In this document: positions 11,964 through 22,723 of the stretch, piece after piece
Layout: each line of letters begins with the position of its first letter
Numbering within the stretch: the stretch's first letter is position 1
Source of the DNA: Rhizophagus clarus
Lineage: Eukaryota; Glomeromycota; Glomeromycetes; Glomerales; Glomeraceae
NCBI GenBank assembly: GCA_015698045.1
Contig: BLAL01000242.1
Coordinates: 1,431,001-1,495,000 of the forward strand
Direction: 5' to 3'
Length of the DNA: 64,000 nucleotides
Translations under genes and position numbers: made by a program
Notes under the pieces: model-generated
Database searches by the model: none
The model's input: the letters and a program-made list of their open reading frames with translations, nothing else
Told to the model about the DNA's origin: nothing

Positions 11964-12460
11964 TAGAAAAATTCTAATGATTCAATTACGACTTCAATTG
12001 TTAGTAATAAGTTTTTATTTATATATTTTTCATTTTACGTATAAGATATATTATGTAAGAAATAAGTTATTTATTTTTAAATAAGGTTTTACAAGTTTCT
12101 TTCATTCGTTTCAATGAAATTTGTTAAATTTGATTTTTATAATAAAGACGATATACTGTAACTCTCGTATTTACATATGTTCATAAACGCCTATTTTTTT
12201 TTGTACGTACTGCTTATTATTACAGGTACTATAAAAAGAAAGAAAACGGAAGAGAAAATAAGTAGAAAGATTAAAAAGTTTTGTGTTATAATTAGAGGAA
12301 AACTTTTTTTGTCTATGTTGTCCACGCGGAAGGTTCGGAGTCAAAATGAGTCACGTGATACTGAATCAGTTGTGTCAAAAATTATATTGCTGGATTTGTT
12401 TAGGGATTAATGAATTGAAGTTTTTTCTTATACTTATTATTATTAAAAATTTTCCATTCT
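11964..12460. other. 3' flank and intergenic, no gene seen
   Basis: AT-rich sequence downstream of the F-box gene. A 77-codon open frame (12177-12410) is Lys/Ile-rich and has no motif or homologous feature I recognise; I treat it as chance. Confidence 0.4.
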
Positions 12461-12982
12461 CTAAATGCTTTGCAATGATTGATCTAAGTAACAGCATTGT
12501 ACAATCGAAGTCATAAATAGAAGATGACACTTGATATTAGTTCCCGGTAGATCTTTTGGAATTGCCTGAGATTTGAAGATGTAAAGTTTTTGAAGAACGG
12601 AGCGATTGATATGAAAATCTAATTCCAGATTCCTGTTTGTGGTTCGATAAGATGTTATTGAGTTGTATAATATGCCGGGGTCTAAATAGTATCGACAATG
12701 TGGACGTTCAATAGCTTGTTGCAGTGATGTGCATTTTGTGCTTCCAATGGTAATAATTTGATTGGAAGCTTCCAATCCAACTGAATTTATTAGAGAATTA
12801 TGCTTCCAAGCCTTCCAAAGGTGCTTCCAAGGGTGCTTCCAATCTTCCAAGTGCACATCACTGGGCCTTGTTGTGTGTAAAGAGCGGGTAGTTCCTTTTT
12901 TAGTATATTCTCCGTTAATTTGAACGAATATTTGTGGTATTGTCCTACACATGGTCTTGTAACAGGGGCATTTTTTAGTCAT
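12461..12982 (-). CDS. hypothetical 173-aa frame containing a MITE
   Basis: A single open frame of 173 codons, unusually long for this AT-rich DNA and with a mixed composition (Cys, His, Arg, Thr and Pro well represented). I do not recognise a family. Residues of about 45-90 are encoded by a hAT-like MITE (12722-12865), which gives a repetitive W-K-H stretch. The parts on either side (ending HTTRP and beginning QAIERPHCRYY) would be joined directly in the empty site. It could be an old coding sequence that tolerated the insertion, or chance. There is no clear promoter, intron or paralogue in the window. Confidence 0.2.
   Translation of the reverse strand: MTKKCPCYKTMCRTIPQIFVQINGEYTKKGTTRSLHTTRPSDVHLEDWKHPWKHLWKAWKHNSLINSVGLEASNQIITIGSTKCTSLQQAIERPHCRYYLDPGILYNSITSYRTTNRNLELDFHINRSVLQKLYIFKSQAIPKDLPGTNIKCHLLFMTSIVQCCYLDQSLQSI
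12722..12865. mobile_element. hAT-like MITE, copy 1
   Basis: The ends CAGTGATGTGCATTT (12722) and AAGTGCACATCACTG (to 12863) are inverted repeats of the CAGTG type seen in hAT transposons. Subterminal CTTCCAA motifs recur at least seven times. The flanks carry CTTGTTG at 12715-12721 and 12867-12873, a near-perfect 8-bp duplication (7 of 8) if two terminal bases (GG) on the right belong to the element. A second copy at 34387-34503 shows the same asymmetry, which supports that boundary. Non-autonomous. Confidence 0.7.
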
Positions 12983-13291
12983 TTATAGCTTCAGTTTTTT
13001 TTTGACTTAATCACACATATTATTATACAGTATATACGTACAGTATTGTATAAATTCTGATTATCAATATGATCGAAAATATTATTATTTGGTTATCGTT
13101 GCAATATGATCCCTTGTCATAAGCCAAACAAACCTAAGAAAAAACTAAAAAAGAGTAAATTAAAAAAAAAAGAAAAGAAAGAGAAAAAAAAATACAATAT
13201 TAGTGACGATCATGATAATCAAAAAAAAAATCGGTAAAAATCAACTCATTTTTCATTATTTTATCCCATATTTTTCAGCAACAAAAAAATA

Positions 13292-14041
13292 CACAGTAAA
13301 ATTTGATATAACGATTAACGGAATGACCAAATCACATATATTAAAATAAGTTTGATATAACAGAATTTATTAGTAAAGTCTTTTTTGGTCAACTTATTAG
13401 TAAAATCTCATTATTTATTTATTTATTGAGGGGTCGAGTCATTGTTATTTACAGATAAAGAAAAATAAGATAAAAAAAAAATCTAAATTAAATTTAAAAA
13501 AATAACAATATAACCCAATCATAAAAACAACGTTAACACAACCGGGCCTCAATCGCGATAATGGAAATAAAAAGAAAGAAGGCTCTTATACAAGAGGCTT
13601 CTGTATGCACTTTGATTACATTTGGGAGAAAACTATCTAAAAAAAGTAACTAATCTGACACACTGTATTTTTCGCTCAGGTACAATAGTAAAATCTCATC
13701 GCTATAACGGCAAATATAAAAATGATTCGATATAACGGAACACGTGGCCTACATTTTTAAACCAATGAAATCATTTTCACGTGATATCTTTTTCACCTAA
13801 ATAAAAAAAATCAGTAAAGTTAACGGAAAACACTTTAATTCACAATAAAAAAGCAAACTTAAACTTTAGTCAAAAAAGGAATAAAAGGGAAAGGAAATAA
13901 TAATATTTAATTTACGCAATCTCGATACAACGGAATTTCACGATTTTATATAAAATCCAGTATACTGATTTATCGGGAAGTCTCGATATACTGGATATTT
14001 TTACTGGAACAGATGGTTCTCATATATCAAATTACACTGTG
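13292..14041. mobile_element. pogo-like MITE with TA target site
   Basis: The left end CACAGTAAAATTTGATATA and the right end (inverse CACAGTGTAATTTGATATA) are terminal inverted repeats flanked by TA on both sides (13290-13291 and 14042-14043), the rule for Tc1/mariner/pogo elements. Interior sequence repeats variants of TTCGATATAACGGAA at several positions (for example near 13726-13740 and 13920-13935). No transposase frame remains. A retroposon is inserted in it at 13412-13685. Confidence 0.7.
13412..13685 (-). mobile_element. nested retroposon with 14-bp TSD and AATA tail
   Basis: The 14-mer TAGTAAAATCTCAT occurs at 13398-13411 and again at 13686-13699. The 274 bp between begin, on the minus strand, with TTGTACCTGAGCG and end in GACTCGACCCCTC followed by an (AATA)n tail. 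A long direct duplication plus a simple tail is the signature of target-primed reverse transcription. There is no RNA polymerase III A/B box that I can see, so a 5'-truncated LINE end is likelier than a SINE. It lies inside the pogo-like MITE and is therefore younger. Confidence 0.7.
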
Positions 14042-14336
14042 TATATTAATACTCTCCTTGGCCTGATGGGTGGTGGGTGTGCGCGGGTTTTTGTTCAGTT
14101 AAAGTCCGGTTCATTTCGATATGAAATGTTAACATTAACATTTTTAACATTAATATAAAATTTAGTTTTCAAATGGTTTCCTTTTTTTGCAATATCCTAA
14201 TTCATTTTAGCATTGATTTACTGTCGTAAAATTTAACCTTCCCTTTTAATCTGTGTCTTTTTCCTTTTTCAAACAACCTTTCAACTAATCTTTTAGTGGT
14301 GTAATAATTTGTGCGGGCCATAGACTCTGTTAAAAA

Positions 14337-14888
14337 GGGTCACGTTTAACTCACCGATAATCACTTCACTGACAATCATTATTTCACCGACAAATGTTTC
14401 GCCGACAAACGTTTCAACGACAGGATCATCTCACCGACAAGTCATTTCACCGACACTTAAATATATCACTATAAAATTAAATATAATTTTTTTCTTTATA
14501 CAACTGTACAAGACAGTCAAAATTATTGTTACTATATAATACGAGATAGTGTGTACATAAAAATAAATATTTTATATTTTCAGATTAAATCTCAAGATAT
14601 ATATATTTTTTTAAATTGTTCCTTCTAATTAGTAATGAACATAAGATTAATGTTTAATGACTCCATGATTTAAGTTTTTTTCCTATACCTTCTTATATTA
14701 AATATTTTTTTATAAAAAAAAACTATTATATTAGCTGTAATGAGTAAAAAAGGAAATAAAAAATGCTTTATAAAAAGAATTTTAATTTGTACTGGCGGCA
14801 TGACTGTCGATGAAACATTTGTCGGTGAAATGACCCTGTCATCGAAACGTGTGTAATTGTCGATGAAATGAACCAGTCAACCAGACCC
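14337..14888. mobile_element. foldback element with tandem TTTCACCGACAA arms and 8-bp TSD
   Basis: GGGTC at 14337 and GACCC at 14888 terminate an element flanked by perfect GTTAAAAA copies (14329-14336 and 14889-14896). The left arm (to about 14460) contains about eight variants of ATTTCACCGACAA. The right arm (about 14800-14880) contains the inverse GTCGGTGAAATGA forms. The AT-rich centre has no frame. The 8-bp duplication suggests a hAT- or P-type transposase acting in trans. Related copies are at 15790, 41203 and 47850. Confidence 0.75.
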
Positions 14889-15290
14889 GTTAAAAACGAG
14901 TAATCTTTCGTGAAAATATGGATATATGCAAAAAATTTGCTATTGCTTAAATTTCGTAAATATCTTTATCAATTTTTTTTCTAAAAAATAAAATCTAATT
15001 TTTCATGTATTAAACGTAAGACTAGGAAACGGAAACCGTTATAAGTCCAAAGCGAATGTATCACAAATTCTATTTTTATCTGTTAATATGGTATAAAATT
15101 TCAATGACGTAACGTGTGCGGACAACCGGACTTCGCCACGTGATCTTATATGTCATTAAGGTTCATAAACATATATAGTCCTTCGCTTCGCTTCGGACAA
15201 TAAGATATCATTAACAGATAGTTAATTGTTGTTACTATTATATTAATACGAGAAGTCGGAAAAACAAGCGGTTACGAACGATTTCGAGTA

Positions 15291-15533
15291 CCGCATAGCG
15301 CTGTATATAGTATCCCCGGTACTACCGGCCTAGATTGAATAGTACCCAGGGGGTACTATTGTGAGGAGGGAGGTACTATACGAGGAATAACTTTGGCCAA
15401 ATATCAAATTTTGACCAGAATTAGCACCGGGTACTAATCAAAAATATCGAAATTTGTAGTTGAATAGTATCTTGGTACTATTTAAGGGGGATACTAATTG
15501 AGGGCGGAGGATACTGTATGCAGCGCTATACCG
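15291..15533. mobile_element. TA-flanked MITE rich in GGTACTA motifs
   Basis: CCGCATAGCGCTGTATATAG at 15291 is the inverse of the right end (about 85% over 25 bp, ending GCAGCGCTATACCG at 15533). TA lies on each side (15289-15290 and 15534-15535). The interior has at least seven GGTACTA/TAGTACC-like words and is less AT-rich than the surroundings. No coding capacity. Confidence 0.6.
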
Positions 15534-15789
15534 TAGCATTAAGATTGAGAGTAAGTCGAAAATTATATTAAATAGAGTTCAAATTAATAACATGATTTTT
15601 TTTAAAAAGGAAATCATTATTTCAACAGGTTACCAAAGATTATAAAAATTCTTTTCCTTTAACGTTATTTATACTTTATAGTTTATACTGCTGCTGATAT
15701 AAATATAGGGAATTATCCAGCTTTAATTCCCAAGAACGATTATTTAACTTTAAGATTAGAAATTACATAGAAAGTCTCGAGTCTGAATG

Positions 15790-16303
15790 GGGTCGCGTTT
15801 ATCTCACCGACAATCACTTCATCAACAGTCATTTCACGTACAAACGTTTCGCTGACAGGATCATTTCACCGACAAATCACTTCACTGACACTTAAATAAT
15901 TTTTAAATATCACAATAAAATTAAATCTAATTTTTTTTTCCTTATACAAATTATAGTATACACAAAAAGAATATATGTAATATGAAATATCAATTTTATA
16001 TTTTCAGATTAAATCTCATTAAACTTATATTGACACTATTTGAAGGGAACAATTAAAAAATATATATGTGTATATAAGATATTTTCTACGTCTACTTATA
16101 TTAAATATTTTATTATAAAAAAATTATTATACTTAGCTGTAATGAGCGAAAAAAAAAAAGATTTTATAAAAGAATTTTAATTTGTACTGGTAGCGGGAAA
16201 ATGACTGTCGCCGAAACGACTGTCGGTGAAACGTTTGTCAGTGAAATGACCTTGTCGGTGAAATGATTGTCGGCTAAGTAATTTTCGGTGAAATGAACCA
16301 GGC
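15790..16303. mobile_element. second TTTCACCGACAA-armed foldback element
   Basis: The left arm starts GGGTCGCGTTTATCTCACCG and repeats the TTCACCGACAA word to about 15893. The right arm (about 16194-16300) has the inverse words TGTCGGTGAAACG and TGTCGGTGAAATG and ends near GAACCAGGCTC. Interior landmarks (TATTTTCAGATTAAATCTCA, CTGTAATGAG, GAATTTTAATTTGTACTGG) match the copy at 14337. No clear TSD, so it is older or its ends are eroded. Confidence 0.7.
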
Positions 16304-16774
16304 TCTTTAATCAGTTCTATTACTGCTATAGGTAATCGGTAAATCTGCACAACATGAATCGCCAAAAGTTCCCAAATCTAAGTTGATATAGAACCAGGAA
16401 TTTTAACAGCACTGTACGACAATTTAGACGATTTCTACCTTTACATAGAGTATAAACACGATAAAATTTGTATGCGAATTTATACATAACACGCAGGAAT
16501 AGCAACAAAACGAGAAATTTACCATTTTTTTTTATCTCATTATGAATAAACAATTCACAAGTTACAATATAAAATAAATTTATGAAGAATACAGACGATT
16601 TTATTTATTTATAATTAATAAAATTTATAACATTATTGACTATAATAGCTATAATAATAATAGTTTTTATACTTAATAACTAAATAATTAATAATATACA
16701 GTAAATAAAATAATAAAGGATATAACAAAAAAATTCTTGCATAATAGGAAATAAATTTATATTGTCAATATAAT
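16304..16774. other. 3' flank of monooxygenase gene, no gene seen
   Basis: AT-rich DNA between the foldback element and the monooxygenase stop codon. Short open frames here overlap the element arm and show no coding features. Confidence 0.5.
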
Positions 16775-18319
16775 TTATTTCCTAGAAAAAAAATCATAAT
16801 CGAAGGTGTTCATGACAAAATTTACAGCCCTCATGATATTATTTCTAAAAATAGTGCCAAAATATCCAACTGGTGAGGACTGTCGTAATGTGGAATTTCT
16901 AGATTTTAGCACATCGGCAGATGTTCGTTTTAGCATTTCATTTTCATATTCTTTAATACAAGAAAGATAATTTTCTGGAGAATAATTAACTAATGCTTGA
17001 GAAAGAACATCTGCATCTTGAATAGCATTATTTGCTCCTAATCCTAATACAGGACTCATAGCATGAGCGGCATCTCCTAATAACGTAACTCTACTGCTTT
17101 TCCATGCATTGACAGATAATGGATTAATATCTTGCATCTGTCTACGTTGTACGGGATTGTAAGTTTTAAATGGATGTTTTTTTGGATCAGGGACTGTTCT
17201 AGGGACCAAACTCCATAATTCTAACATAACATTAGTCAAATCACATTCTGGTCTTAATTTTCGAATCATATATTTAACATGATCGATAACTGATCCAGGA
17301 TTATTATCATCAACTTCAATTTTTTCATTATCATCTAATTTAGTAGGATAACTAAAAGCTAATGATGCCCTGTAGTGAGGTTCATTTTTATTCTCTTGTT
17401 CTTGTTCGATTGGAATCAAACGATAAATAACAAAGGTGACATCTCCATTTAATCCAAGAGTTTTTTGAAATAAGCAGTTTCCATTGATTTCAATTAGTCT
17501 ATCTATTAAACTCTTAGGTACGGCTACATCTGCATTAATTTGAGTTATTCCAAAATAAAAAATTTGTAATTCAGGTACTTTTTGTTTTCGAACTAAAAGA
17601 AAAAAAATTAGTTATCGCGTGAGAATAAGAAATAAAATAATTTATCTCAACAAACTTCATTTATTTATTTATTTATTACCTGGAGAATTTATCCCATCTG
17701 CCCCAACTAAGATGTCACAAAATTCTTTCGAACCATCCTCAAAAAATACCCAAACCCCTTCTTCAGTTTCTTCATATCCAATACATTTTTTGCCCCATTG
17801 AACTGGTACATCTTCTAACAAAACATCCCTAAGTCTATCACGGTAAGTAATAATTGCCGAAAAACTGGTAGAATTTGCGACTCCGTAAACGTCTTCAAAT
17901 TGCTTAGATGGTGGTTTTAATAACAGACTTCCTGTATGATCGGTGAGTGAAAATCCATGACATTCTATATCAGGAATTGGATTTGGCATTCCTTTCGGAA
18001 GATTTGAAGCTACCGATGATGGAAGACAATTTATGAGTGATCGAGCTCCGAAGTTGTTTATACCGATATGATATCCTTGCCATCGATCTTTTTTTTTTTT
18101 TTAATATGAAAGAGTAGAAAACAATGAGTTAGTCATATGATGTACGATATAGTTTTTCTTATGAAAAATAGTCGTTTCTATACCTTGAGGACCGGATTCT
18201 CGTTCAAAGATTTTTACGTTAAATTCTTTTTTATCTTTGTTCTTTATCAAAGCATGATAAAAAGAAAGCCCTCCTAGTCCAGCACCAGTAATAATTACGG
18301 TTGGAATTTTTTGTTTCAT
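16775..18319 (-). CDS. FAD-dependent aromatic-type monooxygenase
   Basis: Three exons give an intact 453-aa frame: 18319-18184, 18087-17680 and 17592-16775, with GT-AG introns of 96 and 87 bp. The first junction joins PQ to DRWQGYHIG and the second joins INSP to VRKQKV, both without frame loss. Landmarks of the class A flavoprotein hydroxylase fold are present: GAGLGG at residues 12-17 (FAD dinucleotide fold), Glu39 at the end of the second strand, ADGINS (Asp176-Gly177), and LLGDAAHAMSP (Gly354-Asp355) followed by GLGANNAIQDA. The family inserts one oxygen atom into aromatic or polyketide-like substrates using NAD(P)H. The substrate is not readable, and salicylate- or UbiH-like names would only be analogies. 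It stands alone, with no biosynthetic partners next to it. Confidence 0.88.
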
Positions 18320-18511
18320 ATTTTTTTTTTTTTCGAAAAATGGTTAATTATAACTTCAATAACGTTCAGATATATATCTTAACAAGGTGAATGAAGACGA
18401 CAAATCTTTAATTCAGGTTCTATTTATATGAATTTGTTATAATATGTTTACGCAGAAAAGACGAAGTAAACTTATTTTCTTTCATCATCAAAAAAAAAAA
18501 AAAAAAATTAG

Positions 18512-18677
18512 AAATTTATCCGAAAATTTATCCGATATTTTGCTTCAATAATTGAATATGTATTAAAATTAATTTTTTTTAGATTCAGATGTATATATAA
18601 AGTAAGTTATTAAACAATCAATTCATAAGTAGTGTAACATTCACATTACCGAAATTATCCGAAATTTATCCGAAGCG
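18512..18677. promoter_or_regulatory. repeated AAATTTATCCGA words upstream of monooxygenase
   Basis: AAATTTATCCGA occurs twice back to back (18512-18523 and 18524-18535). CCGAAATTATCCGAAATTTA followed by TCCGAAG lies at about 18649-18675. These are 190-360 bp upstream of the monooxygenase ATG (minus strand). Four TATCCGA words in 165 bp of AT-rich DNA could be binding sites; function is inferred only from recurrence and position. Confidence 0.35.
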
Positions 18678-19593
18678 AAATCTTGGACAATTTGTCGTTT
18701 GGTTATTGGAACGGATAGCGGAGTAAACGGTCTTTGATTTCCGGAATGGTACTGTTTTTAACTTTTCATAATCTAAAGTTCGCAATAAAATAATTTATGA
18801 GTCATTCTTGTATCACGAACGATGGGGGATCAAGTTTATTAACGCCACACAGTTAAGTTACACAATTTTGACGTTAATTTACACATACACGCTTATATTT
18901 TTTTATCATCGCCATGCAAAATAGTATTAAGCCATTGATTTATTTTTTCGCCCAGACTGGTACACCATTTGATTCAAAACACTAGAATGTAGTACAACGG
19001 ACTGATTACAGAGTACTGTCTCCTTTCTGACAATTGTCAAAGCACTGATTTAATAAATTTAATAAAGTTCATACATTTGGATTAAATGAAGTCACGTGAA
19101 TCCCCATTTTTAAATGGATTAAATACTACCTCACTCAGAATATTTTCCAATTTCTTAAGTACTATATCATGCCTTCCAAATATTTCTAATCCAAAATGTT
19201 AAATAAATTTCATAGCATCTATTTTTAACTAGATATTAACATTGTTTAAAATATTCTAATATTTATTAATATTAATATTTCCAGATGCCTAATTTGAAAA
19301 TTTTGCTTTTAAATAAATTTTGAACACAAAGTATAACGTTCATCATGTCAATATTCAAATTCTTTTGTTCCTTTATTTATAAGAATTTTATAATAATTAA
19401 AATCTTCATTTAATACAATTGCTGCGTATAATGTTTGTCTAAGGTATTTCGAATATTAAAATCACATCAGGGATATTTTTAGGTAATGGAGATCAAAATT
19501 ACTAACTGAAGATCTACGAAATGCTACGGGAGTACTACATCCACTACATTATGTAGTACTACAACATAGGTCATCCGGATGAATGATGACGTC

Positions 19594-19745
19594 CTAATAC
19601 CACGATTAGATTTTTGGTACTGGTATGTATGCCAACACCAAGGAGCGTCCATACATGAAATCAGAAAGAGGCGGAATGCACCTAAAATTGAATGGACGCA
19701 AATGAAAGAAGACGAAAACGAGGTGCGCAACAATATTAATACAGC
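19594..19745 (+). pseudogene. short unidentified coding relic
   Basis: On the plus strand, one frame reads about 50 codons with an ordinary amino-acid mix (RLDFWYWYVCQHQGASIHE, then RKRRNAPKIEWTQMKEDENE) and ends at a TGA near 19750. Upstream codons look coding but are interrupted by stops (near 19550 and 19585). Local base composition is less AT-rich than the flanks. I cannot name the family; a transposase-like source is possible. Confidence 0.25.
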
Positions 19746-20289
19746 AACCTGACATTTCCAACAATAATGTTACTATTATTCCTGATCATAATAACCATCA
19801 CGATTGCCAACAACCCATGTTCCCACCGTACGAAAAATCTACAGCATAAGACTACGTAATTCTATGTTTAAAAAATTTTCCTGATGCACATATATTATAA
19901 TGTCTATGAGGAAAAACAAATAAGTTATTTATTAAAAATAAATTTATGAATTTATTATAATTACTTTTAAGATTCGATATCGGATATACTGTATAACCAA
20001 ATTCGAATTTCTATTGTAATCCCCTATCGCACTAAGTGTTACTCATGATTGCCTTTATAATAATTTTATAAAATTGCAGGTGATTAGCTGAGTTTATAAA
20101 TGACCGGGATTCTTGCTTTTACGGTCTCATAAAAATAATCGGAAATCTCTAATTTTAGCTTAATCACGTGATATTTTAGTGAGTGACACGCTCCTGGAAA
20201 TTACCATGGGGGATTGGAAATAGCATGGTCTTAATCGTGCATTCCTTTTACTCATTTTTATTTATCTCATGTTTATATATATTTATATT

Positions 20290-20490
20290 TCGTTATCTCA
20301 TTGACCTTTCCTTTGATCTTTTCTTTTGCAATTCCTCTCTCGTCCTTTGTCCTTCTCTTCGTCTTTTCTCATCCTTTCCTCTCATTTTTTCCCTACCCTT
20401 CCCCTCTTCATCCTTTCCTCCTCTTGTCCTTTCCTTCTTCGTCCTCCCATTTTCCTTTTCTCTCTCATCTTTTCTTTTTCTCTTTCTCTG
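20290..20490. repeat. long pyrimidine-rich tract
   Basis: About 200 bp of the plus strand are almost wholly C and T (words such as CCTTTCCTCTC and TTTTCCTTTTCTCTC). All three plus frames and one minus frame stay open here only because stop codons need purines on that strand, so the apparent proteins are low-complexity artefacts. Such tracts can form triplex (H-DNA). Confidence 0.7.
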
Positions 20491-22506
20491 ATCAAAGTTG
20501 CTGCACCTCAACATTGATGATCAGTTTTTTAAAGATTTAACCAGTCAGCAACATCTCATGTCCAGGAAATTTTTCACTAATAGTAGTGATTAAATCACTA
20601 GTTTCATATATTGTCATTATGGAATATTTAAAATAAAGAATTTTTTTCTTGTTAGGTATAATTTTATACGTGGAAATATTAAGTTTATTGAAGTTTCTGC
20701 GTAGCAGATGTTCATATTCCGCTTATTGATTTAAATTTGAACTATGTTATTTATTATATGTTAGAAACTAAAATTATTTACAATTAGTTAAACATTATTA
20801 TTAATCAAATAAATATAACAGATAATGGAGTGTTTTATTTTTATTATATGTTATTTCTTTTGTGTAGAATTCCTTATAAAGCTTATAATTACAACGTGGA
20901 ATAAAGAGTTTTATTATTGAATTAGTTTTTTTTAAAAATATAATTTAAGTAAAAATCGCACGTAAATAGTATTAATGTTTATAAATGGTTCTAATATCTG
21001 GTCTATCATTTATTACTAATAATGATTTTTAGTATTTAAGTTTTACTTAATAACATGCGTTCATCGCGTTGGTTATTAAGAAAATATTAGCGCAAGCTAT
21101 AAAAAATTTTTGTTACAATTGATAAAAAGATGTTTATGAAAATTTTAAATTTGTAAATATGATAACGTTTACTCAGTATCTGTTATGAATGTATTATTAG
21201 GATATCGTACATTTATTTTTCAGATTCATTAACTTTCTAGAAGGAATCAAATATCAATTTTTAAATTACGTAAGCATCACATGACATTAATAAGAGCCAA
21301 TCATAAATTAGCATTGGTAAATCATTTGATTTACCATTGATTGTAAAATAATAAATTTTCTTTTTTTCGTGGCATATTTTTTTAGGAAAAGAATTTTTAA
21401 TACAAAAATGATTATAATTCACATATTACATCGTGTTATGTTAATTCAAAATATGTTACACAAAATTTATAGTCTCAAATTTAGATTCTGTTCTATAATT
21501 AAATTACCAACTTTTAAAACAACTAATATTCGTTTTTTTTTAATAAATTAACCAAAAGCGATTATTGATTGGGAAACTACTTTTTATATTCTAAATTATG
21601 AAGAAGACTCAATCTCGACTTCTTTTTTATGCGTCAAACAAACAAACACGTTATATCAAGCATTTATTTGAAGAATTACTTATGGTCGAACAAAATAAAT
21701 TGCGCCATCATAATCTATATAATGATTGGAATTGTCTCTCCTATAAAAATGAACCTGAAAACTTTTCGCATGTTTGATTTGTACAAATCATCATCCTACA
21801 ATTTTCGCTATTATTTTTAATAGCAAAAAATAACTTGTTCGTTTATCGTTTAGTTTGTCATGACTCATGGCGTTTCTTCTTTTAACCATGTGATATTGCG
21901 ATCATTTTTCTTACAATTTTAATTTCGTAAATTTAATTAAAGTAGCTATTTTTTCTAACTTATGCAAATTAATTCTTTTATTCAAAATAACTAACACTCA
22001 TCTATAATTATAAATAATATTTATTTATTTAGATATTAATAGAGAAATTTGGAAACGAACGCACGCATGTTTATGGATGGATCCCAAGCTGAAATTACAA
22101 AACATATTGAAAAAAACAAAAGCCCTAATTTATATATTAAACGCGGGCTCTTTCTATGGATTTTCATTTGGTGTTAAAGGCTAAAAAAGTTTGTTATAAC
22201 TGAACGTGAATTTACACATTTTCTACTGCTGACAATCGATGTTTAATAAGAAAAATATGCATGATAAAGATAATAAAAACTACAATGATAATATTTAATA
22301 TAAGGTTTCACACATTATTGAACGATTTTAATTTATAAAATGAATTTTTAATAATTTTTCAATAAAAAAAATGAAGCCGATTAATGAAATTAAAAATACG
22401 ATCTTTCATATAAGAATTAAGTATTTGAGATTTACAATGGAATTCTGAATATATAATTGCTTGGCTATTTCAATAGATGAAAATTTACTTTTTCTATCCT
22501 TGTCAT

Positions 22507-22723
22507 TTATTTCCACAATCCAAATGTACTGTCGTCTTCTTGTGGTTCCGCATCTGCGTCTCGTTTAACAGTGTCGGCATCTGCGTCAATAATGAATTAA
22601 AGAATTCGTTTTAATAATCAATAAACATTAATATTTTTTAAAAAAAAAAATTTTTTTAATAATTTACTTACTCGCCGAAATAATAGTAAGGACAAAAATC
22701 AACAATAAATTTTTTAATTGCAT
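22507..22723 (-). CDS. 41-aa secreted peptide precursor with Kex2-type site
   Basis: Two exons, 22723-22672 and 22580-22507, flank a 91-bp intron with a GTAAGT donor and a GACGCAG acceptor; the joined frame is 41 codons plus TAA. Residues 1-19 (MQLKNLLLIFVLTIISANA) are a textbook signal peptide ending in an A-x-A cleavage site. After DTV comes the dibasic KR (residues 23-24), a Kex2 site, then the alternating DADAEP run expected of a Ste13-type dipeptidyl trimming substrate, and a C-terminal QEDDSTFGLWK. Fungal alpha-type pheromones and Kex2-processed peptides share this leader-KR-spacer-peptide order; here only one peptide unit is present. The start is supported by the signal peptide and an upstream TATATA at about 22750. 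Gene identity and function are inference. Confidence 0.6.

Larger units (their letters stand above)
18678..22506. other. intergenic; relic and pyrimidine tract, no intact gene
   Basis: Apart from a short coding relic (about 19600-19745) and a pyrimidine-rich tract (20290-20490), this is AT-rich DNA with no recognisable gene. Open frames at 21369-21551 and 21629-21820 are short, Ile/Asn/Lys-rich and without motifs. Confidence 0.45.

Noticed and set aside
12177..12410. 77-codon hydrophobic-then-basic frame after F-box gene 2
   Set aside because: The hydrophobic start is an AT-rich artefact. No intron, motif or conserved counterpart was seen.
20183..20540. Several overlapping Ser/Phe-rich or Lys/Glu/Arg-rich frames
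   Set aside because: They all arise from one pyrimidine-rich tract that lacks stop codons in most frames; the low complexity has no coding signature.
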